This document shows positions 35,641 to 48,183 of a DNA stretch of 64,000 bases, in pieces (position 1 is the first letter of the stretch; every line of letters starts with the position of its first letter). Under the pieces are notes generated by a model, which did not search any database, was not told the DNA's origin, and saw only the letters and a list, made by a program, of their open reading frames with translations. Both the position numbers and the translations under genes were made by a program. The stretch covers positions 1 through 64,000 of the forward strand of contig JAWPGT010000104.1 in assembly GCA_034638255.1 (NCBI GenBank), read 5' to 3'. Source of the stretch: Coprinus comatus. Its lineage: Eukaryota; Basidiomycota; Agaricomycetes; Agaricales; Agaricaceae.

Positions 35641-37940
35641 TTATTCCGAGTTAGAGAAAGTATATGTAAGGTCTTCTGGTGATTTGATTTCAAACACAGT
35701 TGCAAACTTAGTTTGTTCACCAGCTCCTATTTCACATCGATACTCATATAACCCTTCCTTCTCCTTTTCCCACTTCACTTTCAATGATTTACTGTCAATT
35801 GGTCTATCCCCAACTACCTGGATAAATTCACCCTCTTTTGCTTCCTGTAATTCTACAGGTTGTTTAAGAACAACCTTAATACGTTTATCAGGCTTTTGAG
35901 TAGTATCATCCTTCTGAATCGGAATCGCATCTCGTATGGTGACCTTTTCGATGGAAAAAGTGTGTGTGTTCTGAATTGTGATTGTGTTCGTATATGTAAC
36001 GACTTTGATAGGTTCAGCGAAAGTCCTTGCTCCTTCTTGGTCTGTCTTGGATACTTTTTCATAAGAAATGGCAATCGATGGGTCATCTCCGAGTGTAAAT
36101 GTAAATGTATCGCTGCGGTTAACACCCTGTTATAGATAGAAATGTTAAAATATATATAGCATTGTGTGTGGTAATAAAAAAAAAACGAACAGAAATTTGG
36201 GTACTGGAGACGTAACTGTCATCCATCATATTAATCACCAGTCCAGGTAATAACCTATATTCACTATCATTCTTGATTTGACCCTAAAGATAACAGGTTT
36301 GAATCAAGTGAGCAGTGAGATGACGATGTCTCTGATATTGGAAATGAACTTACCTGGAGGAAAACTCTTGGATCAACTCGCGGTACACAAACATACTCCA
36401 ACTCAGCCTCCAATTGTAATACAACAATTGTAACAATATGTTCTTTCCCATTTGAAGGTATAGTACATTTTCCACGAACAGAATAAGTCAAAGTCATGGG
36501 GGTTTGTGATACAGATTCTTTGGTATCTTCAAATGCTTCTATAACGTCACCTTCATCTTCAGAAAGTCCTGAGTCCAAGCTAAGGACATCTGGATCGTTA
36601 CCAACACGAGCAATCGCTGGTTGTTGAATAATTATTTGTGCAGGCGCACTGTGATAATGATCTAATACATCGTTATGTAAAGTTCCAAGTAGAATGTTAA
36701 TATAGGAAAACAAAAACTCACGGGCACGCGGTGACCTTGCACGGGAACGAGAACGAGAACGATTCCTGCCGTCACCATATACCATCATTGTCGCTGCTGG
36801 TGCAGCATGGTTTGAATTTAAACGATGGGTATGGTGAGCATGGGGGTATGTGTCTCTGAGGTGATAAGGAACTTCAAGTTGAATCGGTTCAAGCTTCGGT
36901 AAGTTCTTGATGTTTGTGTCCCCAGAAATTGTACTAAGAGTCAAAGATGCTCCATTCCAATCTTCACCTGTGCTTTGGCGAACACGCGCACGATAATGTA
37001 AAGATACCGTGCGTGAGGGTTTACCATTTTCCCCGGTAGTAGTATATAGTTCGTAGGTCGGAGACCAGTCAGCATCAGTAACCACTGGGATAACACACTC
37101 GTATTTAGTATATTGCTGCATGAAGTCACAGGGTAGGCATGCTAGAAAAAAATGCTTACTATAGGACAATTTCAGTTCAACCTTGGTTTCAAACTCGGCG
37201 TTTATAACAGCTATAATTTCTGTCTCAAGAGATCCTTTAACCTGAGACAATCTCTCTTTCTCTTTCTTAATCCCACTTTTAGCTTCTTCAATTTTCCTTC
37301 GAAGATCTTCCAGCTAGAAACAAAAGCACTCATCAGGCTCGACAAATCAAACGGCGAGAAATCCCAATTTACACACTTTTTGAGCATTATCTTTCCCAGC
37401 TTCCCCATATTCCGCCAAAAATCTACTCACAGCATTTGGATCGGCAGAGGTTTGATTCTGCATAATAGCACGTTGAGCCAAATTCCTAGCATACTGAGCC
37501 CAACTATCTCTTTGAATTTCCAAAATCTCCAATTCAGCTACCAATGTTCGATACTTGGATTCCAAATCACGTAGATGTTGATATTCTTCAGAATCGTTCT
37601 TTGTTGACCCAGAACCATTTTTCTTTTTCCCTGGTTTTGGTATAGTACAAACAAGATCGGAAAGGTAGGTCCAATTTGTAGGAGCAGAAGGATTGAGTCC
37701 AGTGATTCTAACTGAGTTTCTTTCGATTCCAGAAGGTAAACGAGTGATCGTGAGCTTATTTTGTCCTCCCTGTGAATGTGAAATAAATCAGTACGATATA
37801 TATATACAAATCAAACCCTGGAAGTATGCTCATACCTTTAAATCGACATTAAACGTTCTAACTATCTCTGCTTTCGATGATTTGAGGATAAGGATGGATT
37901 TGATAGGGAATGAAGCGGCAATGATGTTGATGTCATTCAT
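35641..37940 (-). CDS. DUF4140/DUF4139 (mucoidy inhibitor A-like) gene C, long form with coiled coil and RS-rich linker
   Basis: Seven or so exons run from M-N-D-I-N-I-I-A-A-S at 37940 to the stop at 35643-35641, about 640 residues. The N-terminal DUF4140 reads S-I-L-I-L-K-S-S-K-A-E-I-V-R-T-F. A coiled coil of about 110 residues (L-E-S-K-Y-R-T-L-V-A-E-L, then L-E-D-L-R-R-K-I-E-E-A-K) leads into DUF4139 (W-S-P-T-Y-E-L-Y, S-T-G-E-D-W-N-G-A-S-L-T-L-S-T). A variable linker carries R-S-R-S-R-S-R-A-R-S, and the C-terminal beta domain follows. Exon order and junctions mirror the plus-strand gene at 41453-43819, so the two are paralogues. One intron near 36722-36665 is assigned on phase. The function of the eukaryotic family is not established. 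Confidence 0.75.
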
Positions 37941-38392
37941 CTTTCAAAATTTCAATGTTTCAACCAGTTGTAGGTTATGTTTGATGGGAAAATGGTAAGT
38001 ATACAGCCTTTCCATGCGGTTGACTCACAAATCCCTTTATACATTTTCGAAATCGTACTCACATGGGTACCATTACGGGTGCGTGATTTCTGATTCTACC
38101 ATTGAGATATGTTTGCACGCCTATTACATTCAGGCATCAGGTTCTAGAGCAAGAACGAACTGAACAATCAAATGATAATATTGATATAGAACAACAACAC
38201 AGGGTATTAGATTACAGTCACTTATGAGCATTGGAGAACAACGACGAAAACGGAACAATACATAACAACATTAGTGAAAGTGAACAAAAGCCGAGGGGTA
38301 TATCGATCCAAACCCCACAATGATAACGGATAAGCACGAAAGCAGGGTATGACAATAGATTTAGAGAAACAAAAGATAAAGAAGAAATTTAC

Positions 38393-41221
38393 TCAGCGTC
38401 TCGGCGGTTCGGATGGTAATATTGGTTGTAAATAAAAAGCTGGTGCTGGAGACATCAAAATTTCCATGAATCTGGTTTCACCAGGCTTTCGAGGTGGGTA
38501 GGGTCCTGGTAATACTGCAGGACCAGACACTGGAGCTTCCCCATGTAAAGGTGGTTGATTGAGATTAGTCGCACTAGAGCTCGGTTGATTTGTTGAAGAT
38601 TTGGATTGGTTGTATGCATGATCACTGGCTACATTGGTCGTACCTGAGCTCGGATGATTTGCTGACGAATAGCTGTTGTACGTATGCCCACTGGCTACAT
38701 TGATCGTGCTTGAGCCTAGATGATTTGTTGAAGAATGTTTGTTGTATCCATGACCACTGGTCAAATTAGTCGTACTTGAGCTTGGTTGATTTGTAGAAGG
38801 ATATTCACGATCTCTATCCCTTCCTCTGTCTTTTTCTCTACCTCGCTCGCGGTCTTTTTCTTTAGGCTTTTCTTTGTACCAGGTCGTGCCTTTGTCCGGT
38901 TCTTTTTCTTTATACCACGTTGCGCCTTTGTCCATTTCCTTTTGCTTGTGCTCGCGTTCTCGACGATAATCGGATTCATAATGGTCGGTATCGCGCTGCT
39001 TGAATTTTGGATATTGATCTCTATCTTTCTCCTTCTCCCTTTCACGATCCCAATCCCTCTGTTTCTGTCTGTCACCTTGTTTTTCCAACTCTCTTTGTCT
39101 TTCCATTTCCCGTACTCTTTCCCGTTCCCGTTCCCGTTCCCTCTCCCTCTCCCTCTCCCTCTCCCTCTCCCTCTCCCTCTCCCTCTCCCTCTCCCTCTCC
39201 CTCTCCCTCTCCCTTTCCGTTTCTCGTTCTTCTTCTCTGTCTTTTTCTTTTTCTTTCTCTCTGTCTTTGCCTCTGCCTCGATCTCTGTCTCTGTTATCGC
39301 TATCTCTATCTTTATCCCGATCTTGATCTCTGTTTTTGATTTTATCTCTCTCTCTTTCTCTCTCTCTATCTTTCACTTTTTCACGTTCCTGTTCACGCGC
39401 CTTTCCTTTGTCTCGTTCTCTGGTTTTCGCGCGTTCTCGTCTAGGAGTTCGTGAACGCGATCTTGAGTGTCGTCTTGCTCTTCCTTCCAGTTCGTGACCT
39501 AAAGACATTGATCGCTGCCTTCGTTTCTTGTATGGTGTTTCAGTGGCTTCTGCGCGCCCTCGTGCATCCCGATTGTCTTTATCTCTAGCGCTATTGAGTT
39601 TCATCCTGCCAGGACTTCCATCGTCACCAGGATACGCAACTACAGTAGGAACTCTTGGCACCCCATGAGGTATTTGAGTGGTACGAAAGGTAGCAGCAGT
39701 ACTTCCCACTTCTGAATCTTCTACCAAGGTATATACAGCGGGAGCAGGTGAATGCTTGGGTTCATACAATTTATAACGTTGGCGACGTGAGATGCCACTA
39801 TAATCAACTGGATCGGATATTTGACGTTCATGACGATATGGAGGGTTTTCTCGTTCCTTTTCAGCAACTTGAGGTGTTTTTCGCCCATCTTGATTCTTCC
39901 TATTGGCGCGCTCGCGCTCACGATCGGACTTTTCTTCGACTTTATCATATTCTCCTACGCGATCTTTCCTTTTCTCCCTTTCACGAGGATTATCTTTGTG
40001 AGGTCTATCTGATTCCCATCCTCTACTATCATCCTTTTCCCGAGTTCGTTCACGCTCTCGAGTTTTGTCTCGTTTTCGTTCCTTGTCACCCTTCTTATCA
40101 TTCCTCGGTTCTTTTCGTTGCGTTCCTTCTGCTTGTGTATGATTTAAATCATGTTGAGAGCCAGAACGGTCCGTTGTTGGTTCACGCTAAAAATATATTG
40201 TTAAACCAACTACTATTATTTACAAGGTGTGTCAGGAAACGAACATACTTCTGTTTGTCTCTTATTGGGACCGAAGTCGGGTATAGCCCGGGGTATAATG
40301 GCATTATGAGGAATTGCATGCCAGGTTTTTGCTGAACCAGACTTCATAGGCTAAACTCCTTTTTTAGTATGTGCAACATGGTGAATTTGTATTACATACC
40401 ACCACTACGTTCTGAGACCAGGGAGTTTCCACAGGGGATGACAGCGGTTTACCGTGTGCTGCATCGTGACTCTCTTGTCTTTTGTCTTTTTTGTTTTTTC
40501 GTGGTGAAGGCTCTGAAGGAAGTATATTGTTCTATAATACATGAGTTTAACGGTTACTAGGAGAAGCAACCTCTTACTTCTGTTCGGGGTGATGTTTTTG
40601 CCGAGGGGGCATAATTACCTGCCTCAATGTCCAATTGTTCCAATTGTTCCATTCTTTCCTAAGTATCATCAGCAATGTTGGTATCACATTTGGAGAAAGA
40701 ATGTGTATCCTAACCGTAATTTCCTGAAGAAGGTGTTTAGCCGAGTTCTGTGCGGTTGGTAATGGACGGTTTCTCTTTATGAGTTTCCCATCTACAGGAT
40801 GTCCATCATAAAATAGCCTGTTGAGAGTCATCAATAGGTGTAGTTTTAGGCGAGCTTTTGTTACTAACGCTTGGTATTTACTTTGAAAAGCTTCCCACTC
40901 TCCAGGATGATCGATAAATCGGATTTGGTTTTGTCGCAACACACTGCCAAGCATAGAAACATAATCTTTTGGTGTATCTGGTCTACTTGAATCAATTGGT
41001 GAATTTGGCTCCGATAATGAACGAAGCTGAAGTGCTGGTGGTCTGAGTTTCCACATTGCTTTAGAAGCTGTACCCGCAGCTTTATTAGAACCCTGTACAC
41101 GAGTTGTGGAGTTGTTCCATGGCTTTAGGAAGCCCAAGAGACCTGAGCCAGTGTTTTGAGTACCATTTGAAGTATTTGTTGGGATATCCGATTTCATGAC
41201 TCGGTCGTTGGAACTGGACAT
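38393..41221 (-). CDS. Highly charged RE/RD-repeat protein, function unknown
   Basis: Five exons, 41221-40715, 40658-40578, 40531-40400, 40350-40249 and 40186-38393, join in phase to 871 residues. The first exon encodes a globular-looking N-terminus (D-Y-V-S-M-L-G-S-V-L-R-Q-N...F-I-D-H-P-G-E-W-E-A-F) and a short Leu/Glu coiled coil (L-L-Q-E-I-T-E-R-M-E-Q-L-E-Q-L). The large last exon is dominated by Arg-Glu and Arg-Asp dipeptides, with an (RE)n tract encoded by a CTCCCT-type hexamer repeat. It also has RS motifs (S-R-S-R-S-R-T-P-R-R) and Ser/Thr/Asn-rich imperfect repeats of about 20 residues near the C-terminus. RS and RE/RD tracts are common in splicing and RNA-processing proteins, so a nuclear RNA-related role is possible. 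No domain recognised. Confidence 0.65.
39121..39218 (+). repeat. Hexanucleotide repeat encoding the Arg-Glu tract
   Basis: CCCTCT-type hexamers are repeated about 14 times in near-perfect register in the minus-strand coding frame (GAGAGG units). They are in frame, so length changes add or remove RE pairs without shifting the frame. Confidence 0.85.
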
Positions 41222-41452
41222 TGGAATGTGCAGCATGAAGCCATGGTATTTAAATACGGAACGTGCTCACAGTCCATTGTACTAGATCTGTTTGTTAACA
41301 CCTTCCAAAACAAACATTGCTAAATTATGTAATCCGGTGCCGAAGCTAGTTGACCGCCCCTGACTCGACCCGAAGCCTATGGACAAAGAAGGTCTGGAGA
41401 AGGTATATAAGAACATCAGGTTGTTGTCGTGATTGCCATCCCTACTCTCGCC
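41222..41452. promoter_or_regulatory. Divergent promoter between the RE-repeat gene and DUF4139 gene D
   Basis: 231 bp separate the divergent start codons. On the plus strand TATATAA at 41404-41410 lies 43 bp before the ATG of gene D and is a plausible TATA box. No matching element is obvious for the minus-strand gene. Confidence 0.5.
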
Positions 41453-43819
41453 ATGACCTCTCTCAACACAATGAACATTGTCGTGACTAAATATCCTGTC
41501 AAATCAGTGATGATTCTCAAGTCTTCTAAAGCAGAAGTCGTGAGAGTATTTGATGTCACACTAAAGGTATGTACTTCAAGGTTACTGAAGTAATTGTTGT
41601 CCGTTTATTGTCAAATAGAAAGGACAGAATAAGCTTTCTATTAGCAGGCTCCCTAGCATGGTTGATACGCAGTCCGTACGCATCTCTGGGTTGAATAGTA
41701 CCGGTTCCAATCAAACATACTTGTCGGATGTTGTTTGTTCAACATCTGTCAATCCAGCCTATGATGCGGGGAAGTACACCTTAGGTGCATTAGAAGCCAC
41801 AAAGGACCAACTCGCGAGCGAGAAAAAGGTTCTTGATGTACAGGCTGAAATATTGATAAAATATGCAAATACTATAACCGGCGAGCATACCAGTCCTGAT
41901 GTTATGAATGGTTTCTTGAGCAACTTTCTCGAACAAGGAAAGAAAAACATACAAACTGTAAGTCTTTTGTTTCCATATGTGGCAAACGAAGAATAACAAC
42001 TCGTGTTTATTTTTAGGTTGCTAAACTCACGGAGAAAATTCAAGAAATTGATAGAAAGATTAATGAAGAAAAGCGCAAGGCATCTTCAAGCAAAGGAACT
42101 GCCAATACTGAGCTCACTGCTATTATTACTGCCGAGGTTGATGTCCAAGTTAACCTGAAGTTGACTTACAGTAAGTTCAAGCCTTCATATTGGATATTGA
42201 TTCTCTCTCACACGCAACCCTTTTGTAGTTGTCAACAATACCAATTGGGTACCAACGTATGAGCTCAACGCTGTCACAGGGGAAAATGGACAGCCCTCAC
42301 GAATTGTATCCCTTCATTATCGTGCTTGTATCACACAATCCACTGGAGAAGATTGGACTGATGCTTCACTTACATTGAGCACAGTTGCAACCGATACTAT
42401 AATCAAACGTATTCCTGCCCTTCAACCTGTGAGGATACTCACATCCAATAACGTTTTCGGAGGTCGACGAGTTACTCAACCAGCACCTCCGATATCGGCA
42501 TTTAATCCTCATCCAAGCCTTGGAATTGGCTCCTTCATGGAGCGGCAGATACAAGAAGCCGACAAGCAGCAGCAACAGCAACAGCAGGCACCACGTTTTG
42601 GAGCAGCTGTTTTTGGCTCTACTACTGGACGGCAACAAACACCCTCTCTTTTTGGAGCGAGTACTACATCCAACGCCGGCCCTAGTACTGCTAGCAATGT
42701 ATTTGGCTCTGCTAACACCTTTGGTAGCAGCGCTACTAACATCACTGCCTTTGGCGCTAGCACCTCTGGCCTTTTTGGTAATACGGGAGGTATTCTTAGA
42801 ACAGCTGCTTTCAATGCAGAAGAGCCATCGGACAGTGGCGTCATTGCCCTTCCAGATGAATTCGGCGACGAGAGCGATGAAAGGGAGCCTGAAAATCCAG
42901 AAAAATTGGTTACTCAAACCCCTATGGCTTTGACTTATGCCGTTCGTGGAAAGAGTAGTATTCCATCTGATGGTAAAGAACATATTGTTACTATTGCAGT
43001 TTTAACTCTCCAAACGGATGTGGAATATGTTTCTGTACCAAGAATTGATGCTCGGGTTTATCTTCAAGTGAGTCGAGGTTTTTTTTGTTGTTGTGTGAAA
43101 CTTTGAGCTAACCCGGTATATGTGTCGGTAGTGTCAAGTAAAGAATAATAGCGATTATCGTCTTCTTCCGGGTCCCGTCAGTGTCATCTTAGATGATAGT
43201 TACGTTTCCAAAACTACCATTTCCGTAAGCTCTCTTCAACACCTTTCATACCAATTTCACTCTAACAACAAAACTCTAGGACGTAAACCGCAACGACACG
43301 TTCAAATTCACATTAGGCGATGATCCATCCATTTTAATGTCTTACTCCCGCTTATACAAATCCGCGAAAGAAGGAGCTGGAGCGTTTGCTGAAATCATTA
43401 ACGCAACAACGTACACGGTTACTATAACCGCTCAAAATAAACATGGTTTCCCTATTGAAAAGTTGTTCATCAGAGACGCTTTACCAATGCCATTAGCTGA
43501 AGAAAAAAGAGTCAAAGTTCTGTTAAGGAAACCGAAAGAGTTGATTGATGCCAAAGAAGGTGTTTTTGTTAATGTGGACACTATGACCTCTACAACTGCA
43601 ACTGTTAAGGACGAGAGGGACAATGAGGGTGACGAAAATGATGATGAGAATAGATTGAGGGTTAAATGGGAGAAAGAGAAAGATGGGTTGTATGAATATA
43701 AATGGCGTATTGACGCTGATGATAAAATCAAGTTAGAAACGGTTTATGAGATTAAAGCTCCTGCGGATGTGTCCATTTCGTTTAATGAGGCTCAGCTTTT
43801 TGGACCGAGGAAGGCGTAG
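41453..43819 (+). CDS. DUF4140/DUF4139 (mucoidy inhibitor A-like) gene D, long form with FG-rich linker
   Basis: Six exons, 41453-41566, 41619-41957, 42017-42170, 42229-43067, 43132-43224 and 43280-43819, join in phase to 692 residues. DUF4140 is at about residues 10-60 (V-K-S-V-M-I-L-K-S-S-K-A-E-V-V). A coiled coil follows at about 75-200 (L-T-E-K-I-Q-E-I-D-R-K-I-N-E-E-K), then DUF4139 (N-W-V-P-T-Y-E-L-N, S-T-G-E-D-W-T-D-A-S-L). A linker with a Q-rich run has several FG motifs, including S-L-F-G, G-L-F-G, V-F-G and A-F-G. The conserved C-terminal beta domain ends K-W-E-K-E-K-D-G-L-Y-E-Y-K-W. No signal peptide or membrane segment. The long form is probably the ancestral state. Its role is unknown; the coiled coil suggests oligomers. 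Confidence 0.8.
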
Positions 43820-45291
43820 AAGACTATGTTGCTTTAAAGATGCTGATATGTGGTGTATTTCTTGATATGTACTTGTACGATCATAGCCATTTCTTGTTAC
43901 ATTGTTCAACGTTGTGTCGAGTTGTAGATGTCTTCTCATTTGAACCTTCAAGAGCAAGGTACAAATTGGACAGTAAAATTAAATTAATCTCCCCCAGTCT
44001 CCCATTGGCATTGAATTGCAGAAGACACCACATCGCACTACATCAATGATCTAAGTTAATTAAACAAAGCACGATAACATCTACGAATTTGTAGAATGAA
44101 TCTATATGGAAGCTCGAAGGAGCAGAGCCAACGTAAGATCTCGGTAAACATCATAAACATTGTTTGTTGATAGAGGATTATTGTAGTAATGTCTGGTGAT
44201 GTTTTTTCTAAGAATAAAATTATAGTGTGATCAAGATTAATGACAAGATGACAAATGTTAGCAAGGGAGATATATCAAGTACCTGTTGTAAGCGATAGCA
44301 GAGTAATGCTCAGGACAGGAATTAGAAATTAGTATAAGGGCAAAAGAAGATAATGAAGTAGAAATCTCACCTTAAGACTTGTGAGGTCGAGAATGAGGGG
44401 AAACTGGCAAGAATGCTTGGTTTTTATATATACAATAGTGTCTAAGCATGATAAAAAATTCGTGGTCCGTTTGATCGTGTATCTGTGGTCTAAGTGGATG
44501 CGTCCGACATTATGTGGCATTCAGTGACTGGCATATTCTAGTATGTATAATACTACCGACTCAGAAAGCTTATCCAATTAATGTTGGGTCCAGTTCCATG
44601 AATTGTGGGATGTCTAATGTCCTGAGTTTCGGTAAGAACTTAAGTACGAAAGGTGAATGAAACTACCCGCATGTATAGCAGTTGTATAGCCTCACGTGTG
44701 ACGCATGAAACCTCAATCATTCATAGATCATTCATATAGGTACCGCTTCAAACACGGATTATAAGTATGTACATATACAAACGTTACGAACGATGCCAAT
44801 GCAGTACCAGGTAATACCTGTGCTCGGCTGCTGCCGAGTTAGCATGCCCATGTTCACACCTATGTGGTCGGGCTGGCTCCGACCATTATCACCTCCCACC
44901 GTTGTTCTGTATTTTCGGTTTTTAAAGCGTCAAGGTGTAGTTGCACTTATATTCCCAGAAAGACTTTGTGATGGTTCGAAGCGAGTTCGAAGCCTGATCT
45001 AGATCTGGATTAACATGTCCGAAATCAGCGCCGACGTATCAAAAACGCGCCCTACCTTACATTGTGTACCTGATTTATATCACTCTGGCAATTTACTTTC
45101 AGGTTGGTCAAGGACGTGCTAAGAACATCTATTCCCAACCTGTGCTACCTCGGTCTTATCTGTGGGAGTCTAATCAAAGTTGAATCACGTTTAAAACGTT
45201 CATCCAAGTTATAAAGCAATGCCTCATACAAGCCAAAATCCCAACTCCCACATCCACGACTACCGCTCGCGACACACCCGAGGAATAAAAT
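43820..45291. other. Intergenic
   Basis: About 1.5 kb without a supported gene. Short open frames lack start context, splice partners and recognisable motifs. Confidence 0.5.
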
Positions 45292-47308
45292 ATGGCTACT
45301 CTGGAGGAATACGGGTTATCAATCGATGATTACATAGCTGATCTCGAAGGGACCCGTAGGCAAGGGTACTTCTATTGTTAGTTGGGTCGCTGTCTTCTCA
45401 GTGGTCAAAGTATTCTTAATATTCTTAGATGCTGCTCTCACACTTTGTATATATGATTTCGTATGTCGGTTCTCGCGAGAGGTGAGTTCTAGAATAATCA
45501 TCATATACTGTATTCACTAGTTCTTGGACGTAGATTAAATATATTCATGGGTGAATATTTAAATCATGGCATGAGCTACATAGCTAAATAATATTACCCC
45601 GCGCGTAGTAACCGACAAAAACCCTGGTCTATGATCCGAGTCATCTATTTTTCGATTGGAGTGATGGTTCTGACCTATATCTTGTGCAGTAATTCCTGTT
45701 CATACATGTATATCTCCACTGACAAGCTCTCAGGTTGGTGGAGCATCGTAGGTTGAAAACGTGAACCATTGTGCTACATTTCTTGAATTTTTTTTCCGCT
45801 TTGGCTTTGGTACAGTTAACCTAAACAAATTCTCATCAACCAAAGTGAGTCGAAGCTCCTGGTCCTTGGCTTGGGAGGCCATCTTCTGACAAAATCACAG
45901 ACGTAGACATTCAATTTGGCATTCATCAGTCTTAATCTGAAGTAAAATCGTATACAGATGTACTACCCTCAGTATTCTATGCACTCTGTGAGTACTCTTT
46001 GGACCTCAAATACGAAGTGTCTAACATTATTTGCTAGGATCATTGATCTACTACTCCCGGCCGCTGTTAAGACCTTACTCGTGATTCGACTTCGTGCGTT
46101 GTGGCACAATGGCCGTGCAGGTGAGATTATCTCCCTCGCCAGTGGAGAAGTAATTCAACTTGCAATCTCTAGTCACAATAATACTTGGTTTTATGGTCAC
46201 TCGTAAGTTCTGGAGTTCAAATTAATTGTTTTTTGGTAATGAGCTGAGAGAGAGGGTGTCATTAGTGGAAATTGGCGTAAGTCTTCCAGGTACCAAGCGT
46301 TCAAACTTAATTCAGATTTCTCTCAGATGGGATTCGCGTGGATGATATTTAATAGAATCCTTAATAGAAAATACGCCTTCCCCGTGCCAGTTTTGTATGG
46401 GTGTTTTCTTGATGCTCCACCGTCAATATTTGCTATATATGCAAATCTCTCACTTGCACACTGGTGAGTCCAAATCAGAACTTTCTGCTTTAATGTATGA
46501 TGGTATGAGCTGATAACTATCTCATATAGGACTATCCGTCTGTTCACCACTGGTATATGTTCCACTGAACCACTTCAACAAGTCTCCTAACTAAAAAAGG
46601 CTGATTTGATAGGCGTCGAAACAATGCTTACCCTGATTAGGCTATTCCAATTTCTTCACGATACAAAAGTAGGGGCTACCATTCACGAGAATATCGCCCA
46701 TGTCAAAAAAATGACCCCAATTGTTTATGTGTTCTACCGAGACGGTACACTTTATTTTATCCCGTGAGTCTGAATCTCAGGCCCAGGCCTAGTTTTAGTA
46801 GTATGATTGACATAGAGACACATTCACAGAATCTTTGGTAAGCTTATGTCTTTGTGATTGAAGAATATTCGGAATTAACTCTTCCCGGTCCACTTCTAAC
46901 AGTTGTTACTGCATTTGCTTTATTCGAAAGAGTGAATCCCCCGGGTGGTAATAGATTAGCTGGAGTCATTGATTGGACTGTGTACGTTTTTATCTTTTAC
47001 TCGTTTCTGGCATGCGAGTCTTATTGTTATCTACAGATGGCTTGGTGTGGCGTACTACCTTTGTGCAAGTATCTAAAATCTGTGTCGTATTTTACGATTA
47101 TGAAGCTGACGTATATTATTAATACCAACAGGGCACTCGTTTGCTATTGAATCTACGCGAAGCGAATTGCAAACTCACAGAAGATTCGATAGAACGACAA
47201 GTAACAACTCTATGTTTTGCTAATAATGGAGTCCGCAGATCGGGGAGCACTACGACTGGATATGAACCATACCAGCAAGATGAATATATCGGAGGTAATG
47301 CCAGTTAA
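45292..47308 (+). CDS. Probable multi-span membrane protein, DUF6533 type
   Basis: Many small exons encode segments matching the Agaricomycete DUF6533 pattern. M-A-T-L-E-E-Y-G-L-S-I-D-D is followed by a helix with A-A-L-T-L-C-I-Y-D-F and S-R-E, then P-W-S-M-I-R-V-I-Y-F and V-I-R-L-R-A-L-W. Next come M-T-P-I-V-Y-V-F-Y-R-D-G-T-L-Y-F, T-V-V-T-A-F-A-L-F and G-T-R-L-L-L-N-L-R-E-A-N. The set predicts about seven membrane helices and a short polar tail ending ...D-E-Y-I-G-G-N-A-S. The R-D-G-T-L-Y-F and S/T-R-L-L-L-N-L motifs are the strongest markers. Not every junction could be placed; the second and fourth introns are uncertain, so decay cannot be excluded. Function of the family is unknown. It converges with the minus-strand fragment at 47305. 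Confidence 0.6.
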
Positions 47309-48018
47309 TAGGGAGGGCGAGTCAATGATAGCATTGGAAACGGTTCAACATCATAACCAATATCAGGCATCACAATATGTAAGGATGTAAGCCTGGTCGT
47401 CATTGATGGTAACATTGTAGTATGTTGAAAAAAACTTGAGCTCAGGGCAATGTTCAAACCAGTGTTATCCTCGAACTCAGGTCGATCTTGGCTGATACCC
47501 TTAAGTTCGACGGTCAAATGTTCTACAATGACTCCCAACGTCCACGAGTGATTCAAAGTTCTGTAATCGGTTGCGATGTATCTGAGATGCGGATGCAACG
47601 GTGGGGATTCGATTTTGAACATGTCAGTTTCGCTGATGGCCCGGGTATTGAGTACCATTGGTGGATTGATGGTAGTGATGTTGGGATGGGTAAACAAGAA
47701 ATTCCTCCATGTGTGTGCTGAGATAAGGAAGCCTTCCAAGCTGATAACCTTAATGGTACTAGGTACTGACTGCAGTAGGTGGGACGAAGCCAAATCCCAA
47801 GGCGTGCCATAAATATCCCTCAGAGGTGCGTGATCATATGAATCAGGTCGTTTGATTGTCAAGGTTAGCATTTCGATGCTGGGGAATAATGGGATTAATG
47901 TAACCAATTTAACAAGCATTCCAAGCCAAAGTGTCCTGGTCCGGAATACGAAGCCGAACCGTTTTGTCCACCAAGTGGCAGGTCGGTACGGAATAATTCC
48001 CGGAGTGTTTGAAAACAA
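47305..48018 (-). pseudogene. LRR/F-box-like protein fragment
   Basis: A 237-residue open frame has leucine-rich spacing (L-T-L-T-I-K-R-P, T-I-K-V-I-S-L-E-G-F, V-E-H-L-T-V-E-L-K-G, L-T-S-L-H-I-V). This is the style of the large Agaricomycete F-box/LRR families. No F-box is seen, and the frame upstream of 48018 is interrupted by a stop, so the N-terminus is missing or lies in unresolved exons. Related copies lie at 58796-59420 and, badly decayed, at 20980-21400. The product, if made, would be a partial repeat domain. Could alternatively be the last exon of a spliced gene. Confidence 0.4.
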
Positions 48019-48183
48019 TGAGATTAGATTTTACAAATTTTGTAAGGCTATTCCATCCCGCTCTGCGAGAGATCGACGTAAATATGCATTTATTTGCCTC
48101 GCACGTGCAGGAAAGGAGCTTGGGCCTGGACAGGCGGCAGACAGGCAGTGTCTAACATGTTGTCCTCTCAGCCAGCGTCCACT

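Noticed and set aside
38786..39454. A 222-residue plus-strand open frame rich in Phe, Leu and Pro
   Set aside because: It is the antisense shadow of the RE-repeat exon; the hexamer repeat keeps several frames open.
42530..42810. A true nucleoporin gene
   Set aside because: The FG motifs lie inside a DUF4140/DUF4139 protein with complete flanking domains and no nucleoporin fold.
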